NCBI RefSeq assembly: GCF_963576545.1
Contig: NC_083639.1
Coordinates: 18,729,118 to 18,793,117, forward strand
DNA from: Limanda limanda
Lineage: Eukaryota; Chordata; Actinopteri; Pleuronectiformes; Pleuronectidae
DNA: 64,000 bases
Direction: 5' to 3'
Position 1 is the stretch's first letter. Each line of letters begins with the position of its first letter. Below the pieces are notes generated by a model, which saw nothing but the letters and a program-made list of their open reading frames with translations, did not search any database and was not told where the DNA came from. Of this stretch, positions 26,430 to 38,307 are shown one piece after another. The position numbers and the translations under genes were made by a program.

Positions 26430-26720
26430 CCCCGTAGCCCTACCACTTGGACCTCCCCCTTCGTTTAGCACGTAGTCGTGAAGGGGTAGTGTTGTCCAAT
26501 TTTTCTATGTGTTCCGGAATGCCTTAGGAGGATACAAAGTGAATCAAGTTGGTGACCGCTGTGGGTAAAATGCTCATAAATGTTAGTGTGAAAAATTGCA
26601 AAATAATCATGAAAACATTTTTAAATCCATCAGAATATCTTATTTTATCCCAAATTAAAGCATAATTTAATCCTTGTGACAAGCGTTTCAGGAAAATCGT
26701 TTTTCACGGTGTCAAAACAA
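26430..26720 (+). repeat. Interspersed repeat, copy 2 of the family at 11.3 kb
   Basis: It carries the same ordered motifs as 11340-11700 (GTGAAGGGGTAG, GTGGGTAAAATGCTCA, CAGAATATCTTATTTTATCC, TTTCAGGAAAATCG). The left edge has CCCGTAGCCCTACCAC, resembling the outer part of a MITE with ACCCCTAC-rich ends. Confidence 0.55.
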
Positions 26721-26989
26721 GCATATAACCATTATTAGCTGATATTGTTTCTCCTCAATTTAAACGACCCTACCGAATCTGTCTCTCATCATGTCTTTTT
26801 ACTTTCTTTGTACGGATTAAGCTAAAACTTGTCTCATGTTTCTGTCTGCTCCATATTTAAAATGGCAATCCACTATTTTACTGAGTAACTATAGCAAATA
26901 CTCCATGAAGCTACTGGTCCAAGTAAAGAAATGGCATCATAATTTATTTTTCCATTATTAAAACAAATACTAATTTGCTTCTTAAGTAA

Positions 26990-27175
26990 TGAGCCACTAG
27001 CTAGAGATGCTGGAAGGGAAATGTATATATTTGGTGGGAGCTAATCTAGCTATTTCCCTGTATCTCCTGTCTGTGAGCTAAGATAAGCTAACCCCCTATT
27101 TACTGTGCAAACATGAAAATGTCTTTACAAGAGGAAAAAAGCTTGTTTGACTGAATGTCGAACTATTCCTTTAAC
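26990..27175 (+). repeat. Interspersed repeat fragment with GTCGAACTATTCCTTTAA end
   Basis: This ends in TGTCGAACTATTCCTTTAA, the reverse complement of the TTAAAGGAATAGTT terminus typical of the teleost family also seen at 11860-12107. Confidence 0.55.
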
Positions 27176-30100
27176 GACCATCACGATGAACATTTAATAT
27201 CATGAATGCAGCTGAATTCATATGGCAGATTCAGAGCATTTAAATAACTGGTACACACTCTTCTCCTGTTTCAATAGCTTTCAAACAAAAGCCGATCGCT
27301 CAACAGCACATCTCCCACTGAAAAAGGCAATATGTGGTTGAGTGCAAAGGCCGGCTTCACATACCAGAGGTTACTAAGTAAGATTTTATGGATGGGCCTG
27401 CCAAACAGCATTTAAATCTAACCCTTTCATGGTTCAAACAAATTATAATGTAATAGGTTTTTTTGGACGGAGCCCAAAAAACGTATTTAAACGACATACA
27501 ATCCCCCAGAAGGAGCATTCTTTGCTTTCTTTCCGGGATGCTGAACGCTGAGCCTCTGAGCCAGAGCCGAGAATGAGGATTACCCATCAACTCTTGAGCA
27601 GATTCAGTGGTCAATAATTGAATGAGTGAATCTCATTGTCCAATTACCCACATTATCTGTGGATACTCCTCTCATTAAAAGGCTAGGGAGGAAGGAGAAT
27701 AATTAAAAAGATTTGCAGCATGGGCATTTAATGATCACGGTGCTTTTGCCTGATATACTCTCCAGGACCAGTGAGATCATGTGGGATTGAAGGCATGAAG
27801 AGCACCCACCCTGCCCCCTCCTCCAACCTGCGCCGTTCCTTTCTCCTCGCCCTGCGGCACCAACTGGCTCCTCTCTGTCAGTGAGTGGGCTCCAGCCTCA
27901 GCTCTGTGGGGACGAGCTCACACCATGGGCCCCAGAGGACTCCAAATGAAACCATAAAGTCTTAGCATCCCATTTACAAATTCACCCTCTCGACGTAAAT
28001 ACACAGTGAATATTAAAAAACAGCAAGTTACATTAAAAAAGTCACATTTCCAAAGTGCAGTGTAAACACTTGCAGTAGAGTGCTAAATTGCTGTTTGGCT
28101 GGTGTTGCTGCTGGCGGTCAGGACACGTACCTGTGGTAGGAATGCCCTCGTCAGGTAGAAATTATTTGCACCATTAGGCTGGTGAGGGCTGGAAGAAAAA
28201 CACCCCCACCCCCCACCTCTACCTCCATTCAGCACAGCTTTAATTAACTCAATCTCACTGAATAACACCAGTATGATTTTGTTTGGGGATCTTTCGACGT
28301 AGGGGCCCTCTTGATGTGTTTCTGCCTCATTCTCAGAGAGCGCATCACACGGTCAAGTGTGCTCTTGTGTGCTGTGTCTGGAGGGCTCTGGTTTTACTGT
28401 AAACACGCCTGAAGTGTTGCTCAGGAAATGGTCGTGCAGAGGAGTTCACTAGCTGTCCAAATATCGTGTGCATCATCCAATGATGTAACAGCTGATTGAA
28501 TCAAGTCCTATCTTCTCATTGAGAGAAACTTCTGACTTTTGACATTGATATTTGGAGTTTGTGGAACTTCTCCATTAGTGTAAGTATTACTTCTAATGTT
28601 TCCGGGGTTGAGAAAGATGTGTTTGATCAGAGCAACATCTGATTGTGTGTTTCACTGAGTCAGATGAAGAAGATTAAACTGTCATCAGCAATACACTGTA
28701 AACTACTAATTCAGCAATAATTCATATTTAAATTGTTATCTTGGTTAGTTTGCCAAGATATTAGCGTACGCTTTGGTAAAGATATTGACATGTTTTATAA
28801 ATATGTGGAAATTACGAGTTTATGATAAATCTTAAAATCCATCAGGACAGACTGAGTCCGGGAACTACTGGGAAACTGGTTGTTTATTTATGCCTGTTTT
28901 AGCTTATCAGTGATCAGTATACGACATGGGATTGGACTGTACTAAAGCAAAGAGCCCGTTTCTCTAGGATCCCGGCTTTTTTACAGTCCATAAGTTTTGA
29001 ATTTTCAGATCAGAGCTGCTGGACAACGCAGCCAAAAAACACGTGATCGGAAAGCTTGTAAATGTATGGGCCGGTCTTGGAAAATGTGTTATAAGCTCAA
29101 CTCAATAGGAGTACAAGGGTTTATTCTTTGTCTGCAAAGTTTTAAAAAATAAAGATTTGTCCTTTTCAATGTTTTAGAATGTTAGTGGGTTTTCTACAAG
29201 GTTTCAAATCTGGAAAACAAACTGATGCACTGGGGGGAACAGGGACAGATTTGAAACTCACAGAATGTGTTGTTGAAACGGTATTAAAGTTTGACAGTTA
29301 CCTGTGTATCTAAAGTCTGATGAAACTTACTTCTTTGGGCCATGCAAGCCCCATCAATGAGCCACTGTGTTGCAACATGTGTCTTCATTATGATGAACAT
29401 GTGAACTGTTTGTTTTGAATGAACACCACATTGTTCTGCAGCCGTAAATACTCACAAGAATACCAACTGTTTGCATTTGCAGCTGAAAATAGCCTGCAGC
29501 CCTTTTTGCTCCTGCTTGAGCAACGAAGGCCAAAAACAACCGAGTCCAGCCGGTTCGAAAATTATTGAGCAGTTGTTTTTTTTTGTAACCCATTTATGAC
29601 CTCACTCGTTTTTTTTTAATGGGAACCAATAGCCTCTGAGTTGAGTGCTATAGACAGACTATGAAGGTTACAAAGCCTGAGGAGACAGGCTGAAGCAATG
29701 TTTGTTTAGGCTTAGAATATTACAGCCTTATCCTTTAAAAGGACAGTTGGTGGTTTTTAGACAGACAGACAGTTATGGCTTTGTTTGGCAACATTTTGAG
29801 ACTTCTGCCGCCACCATAATAAAACGATGAACTAAATTTTATGTCTCAGCACACGAAGCACTGAATAATGACATTTAGAATACAAACGCACCAATGACAG
29901 GACTTGAAAAAGACTTCTCATTGAAAACTATTGGCTCTGTGTGCTTAATCCAGTATTATGAGGACATTGTTTCTGGGAGGGCACGTCAATGTTGGGTTTT
30001 TGCTGTGAGCACCACAAGTTGAATATCCTCCATCCTCAGCAATAACCTCAGCAATCTCAACAAACAAAACCCAAACATTATCCATGACTACAGACCACAG

Positions 30101-31119
30101 TGGGGGGAAATATGTGTTGCTATTTTGGGTGAACAGAGTATGTATGGGTTCACCAGGTTAATGTCAAGTTTGTTTCCTGGCTTGAATGTAATGTTCTGCT
30201 CAGTGGGAAGAAGCGCACAGTGTTTGTTTGACTTGTGCCTAAAGACGTCACACTTCAGGGAATAAATGTGACACTATGACAAAACATTAATGGGTAAGAT
30301 CTCCTAATGTTGACATACATGACCTATTAAAACCTGCCTGAGATCATTACGTACTGTAATTATAACTCCTATGGTCATTATGCCTAATGTAAACATCCAA
30401 GCAGCTGTACATAACACTTCATTTGTCCAATGACACAATGGGGAAAGGAAATCTCATCTACTTGACTTACAGCTTGCTCACAATATTCAGCAAGGATATT
30501 AGTGGTAATTATATCAAGTGCAAAACTTAGGCAGCCTCCACACCCCCCCAAAATCACACACAGGCGACATGAGCAGATATTGCTGTTATCCGCGGTTTTA
30601 ACTGTCATCAGAGACATATTGTTTCCCACACATCTCTGCAGCGCTGCCTCAAGATGAAATGCTGTGTAAAGGGTGCCGTTAAAATGTCAGTGGAGATTAA
30701 TCACACTTATCCCTGATCTGTGGTGACATTCCTAACCGGGTCACCTGTAAGAAAAGATGACTTTAGAGCTGAAATAGTCCAGACCGATCTGAAAGTGAAT
30801 CTATCCCACATGAAAAGAGACTGGAGAAAAGCACAGAGAGGCTGAATCACTGAACAATTGGTTTGATGATGATGAGATGGTTTTGGTTGTTTGCTCGATG
30901 ATTGATGTGCGTGTCTGTCCGGTGTGTGTGTGTGTATATATGTCTGTGTGCGTATGTGTACTTGCACAGATGGAACTGAGGCTGTGTGAGTGGTAAACCT
31001 AAGACATTTGTGTTTATTCTTTTCATATTTTATAGGTTCAGCTTCCCCAAATTGACACTAAGAATACACTAGCTGGTGATTATTTTATATTTTGTTTTCC
31101 AGTAATCCAGTATTTATCT

Positions 31120-31126
31120 CTAATAA
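31120..31126 (+). repeat. Left target-site duplication CTAATAA
   Basis: Seven bases immediately outside the CAACCC terminus, identical to 38358-38364. Confidence 0.8.
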
Positions 31127-31176
31127 CAACCCAGTCTCATCAGGAAACGTTCAGTGGGAACGTTGGTCCACTTGGA

Positions 31177-31230
31177 CAAACGTTTCCATCTCACAATCTG
31201 GCCTATCAGATTGTGAGATGGAAACGTTTG
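31177..31230 (+). repeat. Subterminal perfect hairpin, left end
   Basis: Two 24-base arms (31177-31200 and 31207-31230) are perfect reverse complements around a 6-base loop (GCCTAT). The hairpin sits 50 bp inside the terminus. Subterminal inverted repeats of this kind are often transposase-binding regions. Confidence 0.85.
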
Positions 31231-31792
31231 GTCCGCCCATTGTTTTGCATTGACGTGTTTTCACGTCACGTGACTCCCGAGTTCCCGTCTCCGGAAAGGA
31301 AAACATGGCGGACAGTCCTTGTTTTTTCAGATAAAAACATGATTTTGTAACTTAGTCTGGGCATAAAAATACATTCTGACACCATTTCTAGCGAGAAATG
31401 TGGTCTTTGCTTCCACAGTCTTCAGCCAGTTTGTGCTTATGATATATATTTTAATAGTTATCACGAATGTTTTTATCGTTGCTATGGTGGTTGCTATGAC
31501 GCTGCCATGCACACAACGTCGTAGCGTGCTGTTTAAATCACCGTACCTGCGTGGTGTCGTTCAGTGATTGTGTATGTTATTCATGTTAAATAATATTAAT
31601 ATTTGAGGCTAGATTACACCTCTAATGCGAAGGATCTTGCGAGTCTGTTCAGAGGCGGACATGAGTGTGACACCGGACCGAGATCGCGAACGGACCGGAA
31701 CTGACGTGTGGCTGGCGTACAAAAAGGTTTTGTAAACATTCTGTCCATTTAACTTAGCGCTGTCATAAACACGGACCATTTGGAAGACAACG

Positions 31793-31813
31793 ATGTCATC
31801 TTCCTTCTGTCAG
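31793..31813 (+). CDS. Candidate short first coding exon of the arm gene (left)
   Basis: An ATG at 31793 gives MSSSFCQ and runs into CAG|GTAAGTA, a near-perfect donor, in phase 0. It follows a GC-rich, CpG-rich stretch that could be a promoter. An alternative upstream ATG at 31661 gives a 24-codon frame. The family is unknown. Confidence 0.35.
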
Positions 31814-32234
31814 GTAAGTAGTTTATTGTTTTTAAAGATCTATTACGATCTAGGTTCACAGTCCGAGTGCTGAGACAGCGGATGCGGAGTCCGTCGATAA
31901 ACACAATGGATGCATTTCTTCAGCTAATATGCCATGGTTAGCCACATGCTTCAGCCCACGGTAGCATGTGATTACCTGGGAGGTGAAAACATGGTTTTTG
32001 AAACCAGTTCAAGACGCTTAGCTCATCATTAAGGGACGCTACAATATAAATATAAACATGAATTTGATTTATGAATGCTTTAGATTAATAAGGAGTGTAT
32101 TTCTCGACCATTACTCCTCAATAACAGATCAATTTGGTTTAATGTATAGTATGCAATATGACAATAATGTTTTCATGTTATGGAGTTGCGATTCATTTTA
32201 TAAAACAATTGCTATGTTCTGTTTTTTAATCAAG

Positions 32235-32351
32235 GAGGATCCAAGTGAAGCTACAGGAGTTTCATTAACGTCAATAACTTGGACCGAACAGTTTGTTTTG
32301 CTTGATGAAGAGGAGGAAGGGCAGCCTGGAGAGAAAGAGAAGCCGGGTTGA
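32235..32351 (+). CDS. Candidate exon encoding an acidic segment (left arm)
   Basis: The acceptor TGTTTTTTAATCAAG is followed by a phase-0 frame (EDPSEATGVSLTSITWTEQ, then LLDEEEEGQPGEKEKPG and TGA). Of the three frames after the acceptor only this one stays open, which supports it. The stop at 32349-32351 would end the protein early unless a donor upstream of it is used; GAG|GTACTT at 32418 lies after the stop. Continuous open frame from 32058 includes intron-like sequence. Confidence 0.35.
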   Translation, partial: EDPSEATGVSLTSITWTEQFVLLDEEEEGQPGEKEKPG

Positions 32352-33354
32352 GCCCACTTCCATCATCCACGTACCACAAGGAAGATGAGGGGGAGAAATG
32401 ATCCTACCATTAAAGAGGTACTTTTAAGTTACATACCAGAAACACCATTTTATATAATGTGCCAAATATAAATTTGTATTAAATCCCCAAAGTACGCTGG
32501 CTGAAATACAAGTTAATATCACACTGAAAGAGTTTTGATCAATCATGCTTCCCTGCTGTGGTTGTTCAACTGGGAAAACAACTTTTTCCAAAGGAAGGCA
32601 AGTAAATTTAAGGAATGCATCTGCAAAGTTTTCCTCTGTTATGTATAATGATGACCCCCATTAAACATTATGTTATTAATAATATTTACACCTTTTCATT
32701 TATACTGTTTATTTCTGTCTACATGTTTGAATTTGCCTTCATTAGTTTCAGAAAAGAGCGATGATGTATCGGTCAGTGGGCGGCAGCACGAGACTCCGCA
32801 AACTAGTCTCTAAGCAAAGTAGACGAAGGCATTGAGGTTGCGGCCTGCCATCATTATTATTTTGCTTAAGGGACTGAATACGTTTCATGCAGAAATATTA
32901 GCATTTCCCTTATATCTACCAAAACTGCTTGTTTCACAGACTGCAGTTTTGTTTTGATCCGATGTGGTGTGCAAATACTAACCGTATATCTGCAATGGGT
33001 TGTTGTGCATTAACATTTGTAACTCTATTTTTGTTTTGACAGACTGTGCAAAGAATGTTGAGAACATCACTAACCAGTGCAGTGTCCGTCTACATATTTC
33101 TACATATTTTCTCTCATATAAATGTCACTGTAACCTCTTGACAACTGAAACCATAACATGAGGTCAGTGTGGCCTTGACCTTTTGACTTTAAGACAAGTA
33201 CACAGTTAGACAACCCGAAAACATGCAGTAATGCCTCCGGCGACTCGCTATTGCAGAGGCATTAAAATGTTAGTGTAGTAGACTGGATTTTATTGGTGTT
33301 ACATTGGACATCTTGTATTGGTATACAAAAAATATATTTGGTTTCACATTTTAG

Positions 33355-33977
33355 ATGGCATAAGCAGAGACATCAACTCAGGAAATGGATTTCTGCAGAA
33401 AAGAAAGCCTTGTATGTGTGTATATATACATACAAACGCACTTTTAAAACGTTTTGTTTTTTATCATATATTCTCAGGTAGTACTGACGCATTTATGGAG
33501 ATGGGACATGAGGGCCTTGTCTGCGTGCTCAAGAGAAGATTCCACAGAGTTCAAGCTGAGCAGGCTGCAGCAGGTTTGGAGGAATCCTCCTCTGAAGAGG
33601 AAACATGGCGAAGTACTTCTCCACTGATGAAGAAATGTGAGCGCTGTGATTAAATAAAATCTGCTGCCATGCTACTGTTGCTACTGGTGGGCCCTGCTAT
33701 TAGCTTGGTGTTTGGTAGCTGTTAGCTTTAGCATATTTATTTTTTAGGGACCTGTCTGACGTTTATGTTTTTAAAAAAAAATCAGAGGGAACCATCTTCA
33801 TAATTTAACACTATGTTTTCTTTGTGTTCTTCAGTTATTCTCAAGAGAAGCTGCCTCAGCTCCACGGTCCCTCCTGCAGCTTCCACTCCTGATGCTAACC
33901 CCCTGTTTACATCACACCATCCGGGCAGACCTGGAGTCACAGAACTTTGTCCAGAGCTGCCGTCTGAGAATTGTTGA
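33355..33977 (+). CDS. Spliced 3' part of an unknown gene in the left arm (three exons)
   Basis: Three exons, 33355-33411, 33478-33636 and 33835-33977, have GT-AG borders (acceptors CACATTTTAG, TATTCTCAG and TGTTCTTCAG; donors CCTT|GTATGT and AAAT|GTGAGC). All junctions are phase 1 and the joined frame has no stop until TGA 33975-33977. It encodes about 119 residues: a short basic start, STDAFMEMGHEGLVCVLKRR, a glutamate/serine-rich stretch (EESSSEEE), and a proline-rich tail ending CPELPSENC. AATAAA follows at 34021. I recognise no domain. The start of the protein is not fixed; 33043-33081 is a phase-compatible upstream exon but its donor is weak. The gene points toward the centre of the palindrome. 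Confidence 0.5.
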
Positions 33978-34020
33978 TCATATAATTTCCAGCAGATGCC
34001 TTAATGTAATGTTTGTGCAC

Positions 34021-34026
34021 AATAAA
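34021..34026 (+). terminator. AATAAA polyadenylation signal, left arm
   Basis: It lies 44 bp after the TGA of the candidate last exon and before an AT-rich, non-coding stretch. Confidence 0.5.
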
Positions 34027-34563
34027 TGACATTGATCATAACATATTGGTATTTCCTTGCACTTTTACACCATGATATTGGCAGATAAGATGTTGATTAC
34101 ATTAAAGCAGTGAATGCTCTGCTTTAAGCAACATAAACACACAATGATCCAATGGATTTGAAGTAGAATGGGCACGTTACATTCTGTAGAGAGTACCTCA
34201 GTAACGGAAGTCAGAAAATTAATTTTTCTTTATCTGAGGTTCAGTGAGTTATAGTAACAGCAAAGCACACAGGTCTTGTTGTCTAAGTGGCAACCATATC
34301 ATATTGTTTAAGATGTGTAACATCAAGCTTGTGTATCAGTGCTAAATACATCCAGTCATAAGTAAGTTCACCCTCTTGTTAACACTAAAAGTAGGTGACC
34401 CAGATGTTTCACAATGCAATCTGATAAGGTCGTATGAGAAACATTCTTAACATTAAAGAAATGAACACAGAGGATAGCAATAGATGTTTCACTTTAAATC
34501 AGTAGCTGGTAATCGGCAGACTGACTTATTCAAACACATTAATACTACAATGAATGAGGCAGG

Positions 34564-34920
34564 GGTTTGCTATCAGAAATCATTTCTGGGACATTAATTT
34601 AAAAGATCTCCAGTATAAGCAAATGTGTTCTAAAATTGGTTTACATCCAAGTGAGAGGCTGTCCCATCTCAGGGATTTAAGATATATATATTGCTTGTAT
34701 TAGCTGTCCCTCAGTGAAGTACTTGCACTTCTTGAAAAGCTCTATATAAATAAGATGTATTATTGTTTATACATTGCCCTCTAGTATATGTTTTCCTAAG
34801 TGACTGTAGATACAGAAACAACAGTATGGTTCAGGTGACAGTAAGTGGAAGGTGAAGGTCATTTCCATGAGCTCAAGAGAAACCTAATGTGACGATATAC
34901 TTGATTTCTGATAGGAAGCA
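34564..34920. other. Unique centre (spacer) of the palindrome
   Basis: This is 357 bp and AT-rich. The near-perfect pairing stops at 34563/34921, but weaker pairing continues to about 34582/34902 (the block CTATCAGAAATCA is shared). Beyond that the two sides do not match. No gene or known motif was seen. Confidence 0.75.
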
Positions 34921-35457
34921 CCTGCCTCATTCATTGTAGTATTAATGTGTTTGAATAAGTCAGTCTGCCGATTACCAGCTACTGATTTAAAGTGAAACAT
35001 CTATTGCTATCCTCTGTGTTCATTTCTTTAATGTTAAGAATGTTTCTCATACGACCTTATCAGATTGCATTGTGAAACATCTGGGTCACCTACTTTTAGT
35101 GTTAACAAGAGGGTGAACTTACTTATGACTGGATGTATTTAGCACTGATACACAAGCTTGATGTTACACATCTTAAACAATATGATATGGTTGCCACTTA
35201 GACAACAAGACCTGTGTGCTTTGCTGTTACTATAACTCACTGAACCTCAGATAAAGAAAAATTAATTTTCTGACTTCCGTTACTGAGGTACTCTCTACAG
35301 AATGTAACGTGCCCATTCTACTTCAAATCCATTGGATCATTGTGTGTTTATGTTGCTTAAAGCAGAGCATTCACTGCTTTAATGTAATCAACATCTTATC
35401 TGCCAATATCAGGGTGTAAAAGTGCAAGGAAATACCAATATGTTATGATCAATGTCA

Positions 35458-35463
35458 TTTATT
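35458..35463 (-). terminator. AATAAA polyadenylation signal, right arm
   Basis: Mirror copy of 34021-34026 (TTTATT on the plus strand). Confidence 0.5.
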
Positions 35464-35506
35464 GTGCACAAACATTACATTAAGGCATCTGCTGGAAATT
35501 ATATGA

Positions 35507-36129
35507 TCAACAATTCTCAGACGGCAGCTCTGGACAAAGTTCTGTGACTCCAGGTCTGCCCGGATGGTGTGATGTAAACAGGGGGTTAGCATCAGGAGTG
35601 GAAGCTGCAGGAGGGACCGTGGAGCTGAGGCAGCTTCTCTTGAGAATAACTGAAGAACACAAAGAAAACATAGTGTTAAATTATGAAGATGGTTCCCTCT
35701 GATTTTTTTTTAAAAACATAAACGTCAGACAGGTCCCTAAAAAATAAATATGCTAAAGCTAACAGCTACCAAACACCAAGCTAATAGCAGGGCCCACCAG
35801 TAGCAACAGTAGCATGGCAGCAGATTTTATTTAATCACAGCGCTCACATTTCTTCATCAGTGGAGAAGTACTTCGCCATGTTTCCTCTTCAGAGGAGGAT
35901 TCCTCCAAACCTGCTGCAGCCTGCTCAGCTTGAACTCTGTGGAATCTTCTCTTGAGCACGCAGACAAGGCCCTCATGTCCCATCTCCATAAATGCGTCAG
36001 TACTACCTGAGAATATATGATAAAAAACAAAACGTTTTAAAAGTGCGTTTGTATGTATATATACACACATACAAGGCTTTCTTTTCTGCAGAAATCCATT
36101 TCCTGAGTTGATGTCTCTGCTTATGCCAT
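35507..36129 (-). CDS. Spliced 3' part of the same unknown gene in the right arm
   Basis: This is the mirror copy, with exons 36129-36073, 36006-35848 and 35649-35507, the same splice borders and the same stop. It converges on the left-arm copy, so read-through from both would give transcripts complementary over kilobases. Identity of product unknown. Confidence 0.5.
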
Positions 36130-37132
36130 CTAAAATGTGAAACCAAATATATTTTTTGTATACCAATACAAGATGTCCAATGTAACACCAATAAAATCCA
36201 GTCTACTACACTAACATTTTAATGCCTCTGCAATAGCGAGTCGCCGGAGGCATTACTGCATGTTTTCGGGTTGTCTAACTGTGTACTTGTCTTAAAGTCA
36301 AAAGGTCAAGGCCACACTGACCTCATGTTATGGTTTCAGTTGTCAAGAGGTTACAGTGACATTTATATGAGAGAAAATATGTAGAAATATGTAGACGGAC
36401 ACTGCACTGGTTAGTGATGTTCTCAACATTCTTTGCACAGTCTGTCAAAACAAAAATAGAGTTACAAATGTTAATGCACAACAACCCATTGCAGATATAC
36501 GGTTAGTATTTGCACACCACATCGGATCAAAACAAAACTGCAGTCTGTGAAACAAGCAGTTTTGGTAGATATAAGGGAAATGCTAATATTTCTGCATGAA
36601 ACGTATTCAGTCCCTTAAGCAAAATAATAATGATGGCAGGCCGCAACCTCAATGCCTTCGTCTACTTTGCTTAGAGACTAGTTTGCGGAGTCTCGTGCTG
36701 CCGCCCACTGACCGATACATCATCGCTCTTTTCTGAAACTAATGAAGGCAAATTCAAACATGTAGACAGAAATAAACAGTATAAATGAAAAGGTGTAAAT
36801 ATTATTAATAACATAATGTTTAATGGGGGTCATCATTATACATAACAGAGGAAAACTTTGCAGATGCATTCCTTAAATTTACTTGCCTTCCTTTGGAAAA
36901 AGTTGTTTTCCCAGTTGAACAACCACAGCAGGGAAGCATGATTGATCAAAACTCTTTCAGTGTGATATTAACTTGTATTTCAGCCAGCGTACTTTGGGGA
37001 TTTAATACAAATTTATATTTGGCACATTATATAAAATGGTGTTTCTGGTATGTAACTTAAAAGTACCTCTTTAATGGTAGGATCATTTCTCCCCCTCATC
37101 TTCCTTGTGGTACGTGGATGATGGAAGTGGGC

Positions 37133-37249
37133 TCAACCCGGCTTCTCTTTCTCTCCAGGCTGCCCTTCCTCCTCTTCATCAAGCAAAACAAACTGTTCGG
37201 TCCAAGTTATTGACGTTAATGAAACTCCTGTAGCTTCACTTGGATCCTC
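37133..37249 (-). CDS. Candidate exon encoding an acidic segment (right arm)
   Basis: Mirror copy of 32235-32351. Confidence 0.35.
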   Translation of the reverse strand, partial: EDPSEATGVSLTSITWTEQFVLLDEEEEGQPGEKEKPG

Positions 37250-37670
37250 CTTGATTAAAAAACAGAACATAGCAATTGTTTTATAAAATGAATCGCAACT
37301 CCATAACATGAAAACATTATTGTCATATTGCATACTATACATTAAACCAAATTGATCTGTTATTGAGGAGTAATGGTCGAGAAATACACTCCTTATTAAT
37401 CTAAAGCATTCATAAATCAAATTCATGTTTATATTTATATTGTAGCGTCCCTTAATGATGAGCTAAGCGTCTTGAACTGGTTTCAAAAACCATGTTTTCA
37501 CCTCCCAGGTAATCACATGCTACCGTGGGCTGAAGCATGTGGCTAACAATGGCATATTAGCTGAAGAAATGCATCCATTGTGTTTATCGACGGACTCCGC
37601 ATCCGCTGTCTCAGCACTCGGACTGTGAACCTAGATCGTAATAGATCTTTAAAAACAATAAACTACTTAC

Positions 37671-37691
37671 CTGACAGAAGGAAGATGACAT
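37671..37691 (-). CDS. Candidate short first coding exon of the arm gene (right)
   Basis: Mirror copy of 31793-31813 with the same CAG|GTAAGTA donor. Confidence 0.35.
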
Positions 37692-38253
37692 CGTTGTCTT
37701 CCAAATGGTCCGTGTTTATGACAGCGCTAAGTTAAATGGACAGAATGTTTACAAAACCTTTTTGTACGCCAGCCACACGTCAGTTCCGGTCCGTTCGCGA
37801 TCTCGGTCCGGTGTCACACTCATGTCCGCCTCTGAACAGACTCGCAAGATCCTTCGCATTAGAGGTGTAATCTAGCCTCAAATATTAATATTATTTAACA
37901 TGAATAACATACACAATCACTGAACGACACCACGCAGGGACGGTGATTTAAACAGCACGCTACGACGTTGTGTGCATGGCAGCGTCATAGCAACCACCAT
38001 AGCAACGATAAAAACATTCGTGATAACTATTAAAATATATATCATAAGCACAAACTGGCTGAAGACTGTGGAAGCAAAGACCACATTTCTCGCTAGAAGT
38101 GGTGTCAGAATGTATTTTTATGCCCAGACTAAGTTACAAAATCATGTTTTTATCTCAAAAAACAAGGACTGTCCGCCATGTTTTCCTTTCCGGAGACGGG
38201 AACTCGGGAGTCACGTGACGTGAAAACACGTCAATGCAAAACAATGGGCGGAC

Positions 38254-38307
38254 CAAACGTTTCCATCTCACAATCTGATAGGCCAGATTGTGAGATGGAA
38301 ACGTTTG
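38254..38307 (-). repeat. Subterminal perfect hairpin, right end
   Basis: Mirror copy of 31177-31230, the same distance from the right terminus. Confidence 0.85.

Larger units (their letters stand above)
19231..31119. other. Long non-coding interval
   Basis: There is no supported gene in about 12 kb. It contains repeat copies at 26430-26720 and 26990-27175, a C14 run at 22961-22974, and a degenerate (GT)n/(AT)n tract at about 30921-30960. TAAT-rich stretches with interspersed GC blocks at about 23600-23800, 24150-24430 and 27640-27960 are candidate conserved non-coding elements. No tRNA, snRNA or hairpin precursor was recognised. Confidence 0.45.
31127..34563 (+). repeat. Left arm of the 7.2-kb inverted repeat
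   Basis: It is 3,437 bp and matches 34921-38357 in reverse complement. Differences seen by eye are at 31328, about 31386, 31545, 31936 and about 34073, each a single base. The arm contains a subterminal hairpin, a possible promoter region (31500-31790), candidate exons and an AATAAA. Confidence 0.9.

Noticed and set aside
29545..29570. GGTTCGAAA resembling a tRNA T-arm
   Set aside because: No matching acceptor or D-arm within 80 bp, so not a tRNA gene.
32058..32351. 97-codon open frame in the palindrome arm taken as one exon
   Set aside because: Only the part after the acceptor at 32234 is exon-like; the first 59 codons are AT-rich intron-like sequence.
33318..33653. 111-codon open frame in the palindrome arm taken as one exon
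   Set aside because: It reads through two introns; splitting into 33355-33411 and 33478-33636 gives matched phases and connects to a third exon.
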